48,298 bases of DNA, taken from positions 1 to 48,298 of the IMG/VR virus record IMGVR_UViG_3300048839_000437; one strand, written 5' to 3'. The position numbers were made by a program, and so were the translations under genes. The stretch comes from a virus. Each line of letters opens with the position of its first letter. Position 1 is the first letter of the stretch. Below the pieces are notes generated by a model. It was given only the letters and a program-made list of their open reading frames with translations. It was not told the DNA's origin and made no database searches. Positions 14,061-19,947 of the stretch are shown here, one piece after another.

Positions 14061-14518
14061 GTTTTGCACGCCTTCAATAGGTTTCAATATGAACGTGGCT
14101 TGCATGCATGGTTTAGGTTTCAAAATGGGATTGGCTTGCAATCTTTCATTGGGTTTCATAGTTGCGATGGCTTGCAGCCTTTTCGTGGGTTTCATCGGAA
14201 AATCGGCTTGCATCAAGGACGTGGGTTTCATTCCTGTACCGGCTTGCATTCATATCTTAGGTTTCAAAGGGAACATGGCTTGCATCATTTTTCTAGGTTT
14301 CATGAAATGCATGGCTTGCATTCTTTCATTGGTTTTCAAACATGCGATGGCTTGCATTCGCAGTTTGGGTTTCACTAGCGCCGCGGCTTGCACATGTATC
14401 TTGGGTTTCATGATCGCATTGGCTTGCATTTTAATCTTGGGTTTCATACGATCGATGGCTTGCATTCAATGTCTGGGTTTCAAAATCATCCTGGCTTTCA
14501 TTGGCTCAATAGATTTCA
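14061..14518. repeat. TIGR-like array 2: 26 repeats, 18-bp period
   Basis: Same build as array 1: GGCTTGCA alternates with GGGTTTCA (variants AGGTTTCA four times, GGTTTTCA once), unit starts at 14061 + 18n to 14511 with no slip. It opens with GTTTTGCA and has GGCTTTCA as the second-last unit (14493), the same end signature as array 1, plus a last degenerate AGATTTCA. All 25 variable segments end in T or C. It fills the gap between the preceding gene (stop at 14532) and the Nop-like gene, whose start lies 25 bases beyond. In the minus frame it contains stop codons, so it does not encode a protein there. Likely a guide-RNA array. Confidence 0.85.
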
Positions 14519-14531
14519 TTGATGTTTCGGA

Positions 14532-14783
14532 TCATTCCGCATCATCCAAACTCAACTGCCGTTCATTCGCATAAAACTTCGCCTCGCTCCGGACCTTTTC
14601 CTTGACGAAAGACAACTGCACCGCCACCGGGATTCCCTGCTTTCCAGGAAACCCGAGTTTCACGGCGATGCTGATGGATAATTCGCCGTCCTTTTCGTGG
14701 ACAGCGGAGATTGTGCCAAGATTATCGTCAAGCAATGAATCAAGGATGCTCAACAAATGCGCTTTGGTTTGTTCCCCGATCAT
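14532..14783 (-). CDS. Small protein, unknown function
   Basis: An 83-residue α/β protein (TKAHLLSILDSLLDDN, then GELSISIAVKLGFPGKQGIPVAVQLSFVKEKVRSEAKFYANERQLSLDDAE). The two β-strand runs suggest a small domain that may bind a partner; no family recognised. ATG 14781-14783 follows AAGGGGGATGA. It is the gene immediately upstream of array 2 in the direction of transcription. Confidence 0.65.
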   Translation of the reverse strand: MIGEQTKAHLLSILDSLLDDNLGTISAVHEKDGELSISIAVKLGFPGKQGIPVAVQLSFVKEKVRSEAKFYANERQLSLDDAE

Positions 14784-14875
14784 TCATCCCCCTTCAAATA
14801 GATCCAGCAGATTGTAAGTATCGTCCCTAGAAAACCGGTAAAAAGCCCGGCTGAAAAGTATGCGAATTCGTGCAT
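14780..14875 (-). CDS. Single-pass membrane microprotein (31 aa)
   Basis: ATG 14873-14875 after GGAGGTG (nine-base spacing) opens a 31-codon frame that ends in an ATGA overlap with the next gene. Residues 4-26 (FAYFSAGLFTGFLGTILTICWIY) form one membrane helix, followed by LKGDE. Position, ribosome site and coupling support it in spite of its size. Function unknown. Confidence 0.6.
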   Translation of the reverse strand: MHEFAYFSAGLFTGFLGTILTICWIYLKGDE

Positions 14876-14877
14876 GG

Positions 14878-15108
14878 TTATAACACCTCCACTTCATCCG
14901 CCAGCCATCGGAGAAACGCGGCAAGCTCGGCGGGCGGCCTGAATATTCCAAACTCCATCTTGGTTTCAACGTCGCTCAAGTCTACCGATACAAGCCCTCT
15001 GCCATCGGCGTGGATAGGCTGTTTTTCGATCACAACGTTTTGCGACCAGTCGGTTCCGTCTTTCAGTTTTGTATGCCTTTTCAATAAGTGCCGTTCAGAT
15101 AAAAGCAT
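14878..15108 (-). CDS. Small protein, unknown function
   Basis: A 76-residue protein starting MLLSERHLLKRHTKLKDG, with a C-terminal helix AELAAFLRWLADEVEVL. GGGGG lies upstream of ATG 15106-15108. No domain recognised; it is one of a run of small early genes. Confidence 0.6.
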   Translation of the reverse strand: MLLSERHLLKRHTKLKDGTDWSQNVVIEKQPIHADGRGLVSVDLSDVETKMEFGIFRPPAELAAFLRWLADEVEVL

Positions 15109-15116
15109 GATGCCCC

Positions 15117-15236
15117 CTACAGGCTAAAAAGGATGATCGTGAAAAGCCACGCCAGCCCGAGCGCGGCCCCGGCCCCAAGGCAATACGGGATCTGCTCTTT
15201 CAGCCATTCCTTGATAATCGAATCCGTCCAGTTCAT
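15117..15236 (-). CDS. Small membrane protein (39 aa)
   Basis: ATG 15234-15236 follows GGAGGGGC and overlaps the upstream zinc-ribbon stop. A soluble amphipathic start (MNWTDSIIKEWLKEQ) is followed by one membrane helix (residues about 18-38, LGAGAALGLAWLFTIILFSL). Function unknown. Confidence 0.6.
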   Translation of the reverse strand: MNWTDSIIKEWLKEQIPYCLGAGAALGLAWLFTIILFSL

Positions 15237-15382
15237 TTTTGCCCCTCCTCTTGTGTTTTGATAGAGAACGCCCGTAAACATCTTGTACACACGACTTCGA
15301 CCTCGTTTTTTTTCAAATATCTGAGGATGTGGTCCCGCCAGTTTTTCCGGACATCTCCGCAGTGCGGGCACTTTGGATTCAT
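15233..15382 (-). CDS. Zinc-ribbon protein (49 aa)
   Basis: A 49-residue protein: CPHCGDVRKNW near the N-terminus and VVCTRCLRAF near the middle form a four-Cys ribbon. The ATG at 15380-15382 overlaps the upstream stop as ATGA and its own stop overlaps the next start the same way, which fixes the frame. Likely a small nucleic-acid or protein-binding early factor; role unknown. Confidence 0.7.
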   Translation of the reverse strand: MNPKCPHCGDVRKNWRDHILRYLKKNEVEVVCTRCLRAFSIKTQEEGQK

Positions 15383-15561
15383 GCGGTGACCTCGCCGTCC
15401 AGCGAATCAATGAGGTCTGCAACTTCGCACTCCACCCCGGCCAAAATGCTCGAGGCGATGGTAAGGCCAACCAGCTTGCCGAAATAATATTCGGTCTGCT
15501 CCTGATTGTATTGCCTTTCCGCTTTCGCCCGCTCCGCCTGAATCCGTTCTTTTATGTCCAT
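15379..15561 (-). CDS. Small helical protein, unknown function
   Basis: A 60-residue protein, helical N-terminal half (MDIKERIQAERAKAERQYNQ) and an acidic C-terminus. GGAGGTGGGCAA precedes ATG 15559-15561; a longer in-frame start further upstream has no ribosome site and would overlap the regulator gene. Second gene of the early operon. Confidence 0.65.
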   Translation of the reverse strand: MDIKERIQAERAKAERQYNQEQTEYYFGKLVGLTIASSILAGVECEVADLIDSLDGEVTA

Positions 15562-15595
15562 TTGCCCACCTCCATAAACAAAAATGGCCGGTCCG

Positions 15596-15790
15596 CTATT
15601 GCAGATCGGCCTTGCCTTTGAGTAATCCCCGGACGGACTCCGGATCATCCATCCACAACTCCGGAGCTATTCCGGTTGCAGATGCCAGCTTTTTAGCGGT
15701 TTCCCATGATGGACGGCGATTACCGGCCAAGATGTTGTAAACCGCACTGAGTGAAATTCCCGTTATTTTTGAAAGCGTTTTTGGTTTCAT
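15596..15790 (-). CDS. Cro/XRE-like helix-turn-helix regulator
   Basis: A 64-residue DNA-binding protein. KTLSKITGISLSAVYNILAG (4-23) and RRPSWETAKKLASATGIAPELWM give the five-helix XRE/Cro fold with the recognition helix at about 13-23. It is the first gene of the early operon. The promoter -10 box ends seven bases before the ATG, so its mRNA may be leaderless, like λ cI from PRM. The dyad CGTTG-N5-CAACG over the -10 box is a likely operator for this protein, giving autoregulation and control of the entire early operon. Confidence 0.85.
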   Translation of the reverse strand: MKPKTLSKITGISLSAVYNILAGNRRPSWETAKKLASATGIAPELWMDDPESVRGLLKGKADLQ

Positions 15791-15796
15791 GGCTTC

Positions 15797-15811
15797 CGTT
15801 GTATTCCAACG
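15797..15811. promoter_or_regulatory. Operator-like dyad over the -10 box
   Basis: CGTTG-TATTC-CAACG is a perfect 5-bp inverted repeat with a 5-bp centre, overlapping the -10 element of the promoter in front of the HTH gene. The placement is that of a self-repression site. Confidence 0.6.
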
Positions 15812-15826
15812 AAATTACCATGTCAA
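15798..15826 (-). promoter_or_regulatory. σ70-type early promoter
   Basis: On the minus strand, perfect -35 TTGACA (15826-15821), 17-bp spacer, -10 TACAAC (15803-15798). The expected start is at about 15791, i.e. at or next to the A of the HTH gene ATG. It is the best promoter seen and would drive the operon from 15.8 kb towards 0.05 kb. Confidence 0.75.
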
Positions 15827-15836
15827 CAATTATTTT

Positions 15837-15851
15837 TATTCAATCTGAATA
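15837..15851. promoter_or_regulatory. AT-rich dyad upstream of -35
   Basis: TATTCA-ATC-TGAATA is a perfect 6-bp inverted repeat 11 bp upstream of the -35 box. It may be a second operator or an UP-like element. On the plus strand it is followed by six T, so a weak plus-strand terminator is another reading. Confidence 0.4.
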
Positions 15852-15855
15852 TTTT

Positions 15856-16233
15856 TTACCATCCCACAGAGTTCCGTTTCCAAAACGGCCATCCTGCGGA
15901 CCGGACCCCGGCATACATCGGATATCGGATATACCACGGCACCCCACGACACTCCATCGCCTCGAGGAAGATCCGGTCAGCCACGTCGCGGGAGACGCAC
16001 GGAGAACAATTTTGCCTATACAGGTAATCATGCACCACCGCCTCCCGGTGTGCCCGGTCTCCCCATGACACATAGACAATAGGAATGCGCGGTACGGTTG
16101 CCAGGTCGGTTTTGAACCCGCGCGGGATGCAGATGTGACCGGCGATATCGGACCGATAGACAAGAGGTTTTATCAGTAGCCATTCGTCTTCCCCAATCAG
16201 CTCCGCGTTCAGGTTGGATAAAAACTCAGCCAT
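15856..16233 (-). CDS. DUF1353 family protein
   Basis: A 125-residue DUF1353 protein: GFKTDLATVPRI (about 41-52), HREAVVHDYLYRQ with a conserved His-Asp pair, and RDVADRIFLEAMECRGVPWYIRYPMYAGVR. These are frequent last genes of lysis/tail modules in siphoviruses; biochemical role unknown, although the conserved His/Asp residues suggest metal binding or hydrolysis. ATG 16231-16233 follows GGAGGAAACCTC. It is the last gene of the late block. Confidence 0.85.
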   Translation of the reverse strand: MAEFLSNLNAELIGEDEWLLIKPLVYRSDIAGHICIPRGFKTDLATVPRIPIVYVSWGDRAHREAVVHDYLYRQNCSPCVSRDVADRIFLEAMECRGVPWYIRYPMYAGVRSAGWPFWKRNSVGW

Positions 16234-16459
16234 GAGGTTTCCTCCCCATGATCTCCGTTTTGTCCGCGCTGCCCTTTGAAGATCCCCAGAAGTAGCCGAC
16301 AATCGAATTCCCGACACCAAGCAGGTATGCCAGGACATACTTGGCCGCCTCCTCTCCGGACGCAGGGATAGGAACAAACACCAGGGCTGCCACCAGCAGA
16401 AAGACGATGACCAGTATCCCGACAGCCATCACCACGATAAACCGTTTTTCGGTTTCCAT
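16226..16459 (-). CDS. Probable holin
   Basis: A 77-residue membrane protein: charged start (METEKRF), a first membrane helix (about 8-30, IVVMAVGILVIVFLLVAALVFVP), a second less hydrophobic helix (EAAKYVLAYLLGVGNSIVGYFWG) and the polar tail SSKGSADKTEIM. The helix-GYFWGSSxGSxxK ending is typical of a phage holin group. It lies directly downstream of the endolysin gene. ATG at 16457-16459 follows AGGGGGTG. Confidence 0.75.
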   Translation of the reverse strand: METEKRFIVVMAVGILVIVFLLVAALVFVPIPASGEEAAKYVLAYLLGVGNSIVGYFWGSSKGSADKTEIMGRKPHG

Positions 16460-16468
16460 TTTCACCCC

Positions 16469-16954
16469 CTACGCTTTAAAATCCGTAGTGCTTCGCATCA
16501 GCCACCCCGCAATGAACCGTGGCTTGTTCTGATTTTTGTAGTGTTGATACAATTCCCCCTCAAAGGCTGCTACGATGGCTTGCGCATGTCTATACGAATT
16601 AATCCATAAAATAGTTGCTGGTCCGATCCTACCATCAACAACAAGACCAGCCCCCAAGGTATTGCAAGCCTCCTGCAGATACCGGATTGCACGTGAGGCA
16701 TTCATATTGACCACGGCTATGAAAACCTTGGCGGCGACTGCCGGAGAAATAAACAGGTTGCACTTGTACTTTGTCCAGTAGTCCCGCCAGTAGATTTCTT
16801 TAGCCTGGTGGATGGTCAGATTTTTAATGTCCAGGTCCGGATATTGCCGCTTGGATATCCCGTACTTGGTCTCCCCGCCGGGATCATCCGGGTCATTCGA
16901 ATATCCCCCCTCGAAAGCCATAAGATAATCAAACGCACAGTCAAAATTGGTCAT
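16469..16954 (-). CDS. Endolysin, GH108-type N-acetylmuramidase
   Basis: A 161-residue lysin. AFEGGYSNDPDDPGGETKYG (13-32), with catalytic Glu15, is the GH108 signature, followed by LTIHQAKEIYWRDYW, and a C-terminal peptidoglycan-binding-3-like half (LGAGLVVDGRIGPATILWINSY). It cuts the glycan backbone after the holin opens the membrane. No signal peptide. ATG 16952-16954 follows GGGGGATAAGTCC. Confidence 0.92.
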   Translation of the reverse strand: MTNFDCAFDYLMAFEGGYSNDPDDPGGETKYGISKRQYPDLDIKNLTIHQAKEIYWRDYWTKYKCNLFISPAVAAKVFIAVVNMNASRAIRYLQEACNTLGAGLVVDGRIGPATILWINSYRHAQAIVAAFEGELYQHYKNQNKPRFIAGWLMRSTTDFKA

Positions 16955-16958
16955 GGAC

Positions 16959-17240
16959 TTATCCCCCGAACGTCTTGAAGGCCATACCCAGAAGCGCCAG
17001 ACCCATCGGGATCTGAAAAACATAGACCCACTTCAGGGACGACCTGGGGCAGCTCGCCTGGTACAGAGCCACCGTATTGCACCTGGTGGACAGGTCATCG
17101 TATTTTTTCCACAGAGAAGAAATCTCCGCCTGGATCCTGCTGATCTTTTCGTCCTGGACTGCCATCTTGCTTAGTGTTTCCTTGATCTCGTCGAGCTGAA
17201 ATTCAATTTTTTCGAGGCGCTTTCCGGTATTATCGTCCAT
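16959..17240 (-). CDS. XhlA-like coiled-coil membrane protein of the lysis cluster
   Basis: A 93-residue protein: a coiled coil (10-65, KRLEKIEFQLDEIKETLSKM...) and a C-terminal membrane helix (about 70-90, WVYVFQIPMGLALLGMAFKTF). This is the haemolysin XhlA/holin-accessory architecture. Position next to the endolysin supports a lysis role; a spanin-like role is possible but there is no lipobox. Confidence 0.65.
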   Translation of the reverse strand: MDDNTGKRLEKIEFQLDEIKETLSKMAVQDEKISRIQAEISSLWKKYDDLSTRCNTVALYQASCPRSSLKWVYVFQIPMGLALLGMAFKTFGG

Positions 17241-17265
17241 CGTCAGATCTCCGCAGATGTCGAGG

Positions 17266-18570
17266 TTATTCAGTCTCTATGGAAAACATATGGGAGGGTC
17301 CGGACCGCCCGGCCTCCGTGCTGTTCAGCATGATATACAGCTTGTCCGTGGTCACCATGAACCCGGACGGCTGAATTAGACCTGATGACACGCCCGCCGT
17401 CGATTTCAGCCTGGTAAAGTCGGATTCGGCAAAAAGGGTTTGCCATCCGGAATCCGTCAACCGCATGACAACCGCCGACCCGTTGGACCTGACCCCGGAC
17501 GCGAACAAATAGCCCTGATACTGAGCGAAAGTTCCAAAGTTGTTGATGTTTTCGGGCAGGGTCTCCACCATGCAAAAGGTACCACCTTCAAGCCGGTATA
17601 TGGATGCGGTCCCGCCGTTCCTCGATCCGGCTCCGGCATACAGTGTCCCGGAATACGATATGGCATGGTGGAGTCCGACCCCGCCCGAAAAGACGCACTC
17701 CGTTGACAAGTCCGGATTCACCCGGTAAATCCGCCCGGAATCATAATCCGGATGCTGCCCAAACAAGTACAGACATCCGTCATGCTCTAGTAAGTGAAAT
17801 GTCATGATATCTGCAATGCAGACACCGGAATAGACCGACTTTGCGCCATCCCAATACCAAAGCTGGGTGCCTGAATTTCCGTTGTTGGCCGCGAAAGTGG
17901 CCGGATTCCAAGCGAACCATGGCACTCCATTCCAGGTATTTACGGCCAAGAGGTAGTGCCTGTAATCGCCTACGAAAGTACGATTGACGTTATCCCCGTA
18001 GGCATAGACCGCACCGCGCTCAGTAAGTACCAGTTGATTCGATCCATCCCAGAAAAAAGGCTTGCAAGACTCATGGTTGCCGGAGTCGGTGAGTTTGTAA
18101 GTGACATAAGACGAATACGGAGGAGACATTTTATAATACCGTTGCCATCTCGCGGTCCGGTCCGTCAGTTGCGGGTTTCTGGGATCGTCCCCGGATTGCG
18201 TGATGTAAGAACCCCAAAAGATATCAGATCCCCGGACCGCCCCATGCCAAAGGTATGCTTGGATAGAAGTGACAAACGAAAGTTTATAAGTTGGTTGATA
18301 TGTTGATTCAGTTCCAGTTGCAGTTGCCAGGATCAACGTCAGCCTTTCGCCGTCCAGATAAAAAGGAATCCCGGATATGCTTCCTATCGGTTCCGGCTCC
18401 GAATACGGGAAGTTCCATTCGTATCCGCCCGACGTGATAAAAGCTGTCCCTGAGCGAAACGAGAACCGGAACACCGAGCTTTCGAGGGTCACATCATAGG
18501 ATTTACCATCCACCCCGGCAAAAGCGATTGTGGCGGAAATCAGGCTGAATAAAACGGCAAGTATCTTCAT
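17266..18570 (-). CDS. Secreted protein, paralogue of downstream-strand neighbour
   Basis: A 434-residue protein with a classical signal peptide (MKILAVLFSLISATIAFA, 1-18). After it, GVDGKSYDVTLESSVFRFSF and ...ISGIPFYLDGERLTLIL match, in the same order, the short secreted protein encoded just upstream (18567-18869). The rest is β-rich with repeated aromatic/Gly motifs (LYLFGQHPDYDSGRIYRVNPDLS, TLYAGAGSRNGGTASIYRLEGG, LFASGVRSNGSAVVMRL), like a β-propeller. Export by the phage suggests an effect on the host envelope or surroundings. Function unknown. Confidence 0.7.
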   Translation of the reverse strand: MKILAVLFSLISATIAFAGVDGKSYDVTLESSVFRFSFRSGTAFITSGGYEWNFPYSEPEPIGSISGIPFYLDGERLTLILATATGTESTYQPTYKLSFVTSIQAYLWHGAVRGSDIFWGSYITQSGDDPRNPQLTDRTARWQRYYKMSPPYSSYVTYKLTDSGNHESCKPFFWDGSNQLVLTERGAVYAYGDNVNRTFVGDYRHYLLAVNTWNGVPWFAWNPATFAANNGNSGTQLWYWDGAKSVYSGVCIADIMTFHLLEHDGCLYLFGQHPDYDSGRIYRVNPDLSTECVFSGGVGLHHAISYSGTLYAGAGSRNGGTASIYRLEGGTFCMVETLPENINNFGTFAQYQGYLFASGVRSNGSAVVMRLTDSGWQTLFAESDFTRLKSTAGVSSGLIQPSGFMVTTDKLYIMLNSTEAGRSGPSHMFSIETE

Positions 18571-18869
18571 TTTTTTACGAACACAAGCGGGTCAGAGAAA
18601 AACAACCTGATTTCACCGTCCTTGTATAGGAATGGCAACCCCTCAATATCCCCACAACCAGAATCATAAGTATAGTTCAGCCAGACTTCCATATTGTTGG
18701 AGTCTGTCAGCAGCACTTGCCCGCACTCCCCGCCAGAGAATGGTGTTTTCTGGAAAGTCAGTTCGAATACTTGGCCGTCAAAAGCGGTTTCAAAAGTCTG
18801 GCCATCCAGCTCAGCGAAAGCCGGAATTGCGAATAGAACAGCAATCAAAACAACTAGCAGTCTTTTCAT
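18567..18869 (-). CDS. Small secreted protein
   Basis: A 100-residue protein with a signal peptide (MKRLLVVLIAVLFAIPAFA). The mature part ELDGQTFETAFDGQVFELTF ... GDIEGLPFLYKDGEIRLFF is related to the first 90 mature residues of the next gene, so the pair probably arose by duplication. Overlaps that gene by 4 bases. Two Cys might form a disulphide in the periplasm. Function unknown. Confidence 0.7.
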   Translation of the reverse strand: MKRLLVVLIAVLFAIPAFAELDGQTFETAFDGQVFELTFQKTPFSGGECGQVLLTDSNNMEVWLNYTYDSGCGDIEGLPFLYKDGEIRLFFSDPLVFVKK

Positions 18870-18894
18870 GGTCCCATCTCCCCTTTATTGTGAG

Positions 18895-19440
18895 TCACCA
18901 CACAAGCCATATTCCAGGCTCCGAAAGCGTCATGTAACTTTCAAACGCGTAACCGGACGCACTTCCCACCAAAACCACACCCCGTTGCAACCAGCACAGC
19001 ATCCACTCCCCAGCTACGCATACCAGATGATTCACTCCGCCCACCTCGCACCGGACTAGGCTGATCTTGTCCGGTCTGACTCCTTCTCGCCACAGCAGCT
19101 CCGCCACCGTGCAAGCGAAGTCGTCACAGTCACATGTAAACTGGATGTTATTTTCAACTTCGTCTGCATAGCTTTTCCAATAATCCTCAACCCCGAATTG
19201 ATCCCAATCAGCGGACCATGACGATGTTGCAAGCCCAATGACCTTTTGAAAGATTCTTTCACATGTCTCCCGGTCCGCCTCTTTTGCTCCCCCGCCTTGG
19301 TACATGCAGAAGATCGATTGAGGATAGTCCCGGCACAGATACCCGTAGCCGGAAGCATAGGGAGCTATGTCGGATTCCTCGCCTCCACCACCGCAGCCGA
19401 GGCTAAGCAGGATCAGAATCAGTACCAGGATTTTTAACAT
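18895..19440 (-). CDS. Lipoprotein with transglutaminase-like cysteine peptidase fold
   Basis: A 181-residue protein: signal peptide with lipobox LSLGC (Cys16 lipidated), then a domain with FTCDCDDFACTVAELL (Cys105 in the D-C-D-D-F context) and VNHLVCVAGEWML (His138), the Cys/His order of bacterial transglutaminase-like cysteine proteinases. It would sit on the inner or outer membrane facing the periplasm. Near the fibre and lysis genes it could act on the envelope or block superinfecting phages. Asp/Glu third residue not fixed. Fold assignment from motif only. Confidence 0.65.
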   Translation of the reverse strand: MLKILVLILILLSLGCGGGGEESDIAPYASGYGYLCRDYPQSIFCMYQGGGAKEADRETCERIFQKVIGLATSSWSADWDQFGVEDYWKSYADEVENNIQFTCDCDDFACTVAELLWREGVRPDKISLVRCEVGGVNHLVCVAGEWMLCWLQRGVVLVGSASGYAFESYMTLSEPGIWLVW

Positions 19441-19636
19441 ATTGAAGTAACTTAATTATTTTATGTCTAATTTTCATTGCCTCCAAAGCATATGTGTTGT
19501 TATAGTATGCTAAAAACGCAACGTGATTATGTATATGCCCACCACCATAATTGTGAACACTGTTTAATAAATAGCACTGCAATGCAATTGCTTCTTTATT
19601 GGATAATTCAATTATTATTTTATCGTTCAGTTTCAC
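19403..19636 (-). CDS. Small protein, unknown function
   Basis: A 77-residue protein starting at GTG 19634-19636, overlapping both neighbours (17 bases with the upstream, 38 with the lipoprotein). Helical, with HNYGGGHIHNH in the middle (four His), perhaps metal binding. The AT-rich DNA here (19441-19620) differs from the surrounding sequence and suggests a recent arrival of this part. Confidence 0.55.
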   Translation of the reverse strand: MKLNDKIIIELSNKEAIALQCYLLNSVHNYGGGHIHNHVAFLAYYNNTYALEAMKIRHKIIKLLQYVKNPGTDSDPA

Positions 19637-19928
19637 TTATTTCAATCTCCGGAAATATCTCAGGCTCCGTACCCGGTTCCCATCCGTCTAGAATCCTGAC
19701 GACCTTCAACCTCGGATCAAGCATCAATAAATCCATTATTTCGTCAAGCGTTGTAACGCCTACGGCGATGTAGTCCTCGTCGATGCGGAATAACTGATTC
19801 CATCCACATCCTTCCGTAGGTGTTCCGTTTTCATCCCGTGCGAAGATGATATCAGCTTCTTGGAGCAAGCTCGAAATTCCTTCCGCGTCGTCAGCGCGGG
19901 AGGGGAGTTTGAAGATTTGAGTTTTCAT
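19620..19928 (-). CDS. Small acidic protein, unknown function
   Basis: A 102-residue acidic protein (MKTQIFKLPSRADDAEGIS...). AAGGATT precedes the ATG at 19926-19928. No domain recognised. It follows the receptor-binding-like fibre gene, a place often used for fibre chaperones. Confidence 0.6.
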   Translation of the reverse strand: MKTQIFKLPSRADDAEGISSLLQEADIIFARDENGTPTEGCGWNQLFRIDEDYIAVGVTTLDEIMDLLMLDPRLKVVRILDGWEPGTEPEIFPEIEISETER

Positions 19929-19947
19929 TTTGAGAATCCTTTAGTGT

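Noticed and set aside
12853-14518. CRISPR array
   Set aside because: Repeats of 8-9 bases alternating between two sequences, 9-10 base spacers, and no Cas genes do not match any CRISPR type.
14784-14969. 61-codon minus-strand frame
   Set aside because: It overlaps the end of the 76-aa gene in another frame; the 31-codon membrane frame at 14780-14875 has the ribosome site and coupling.
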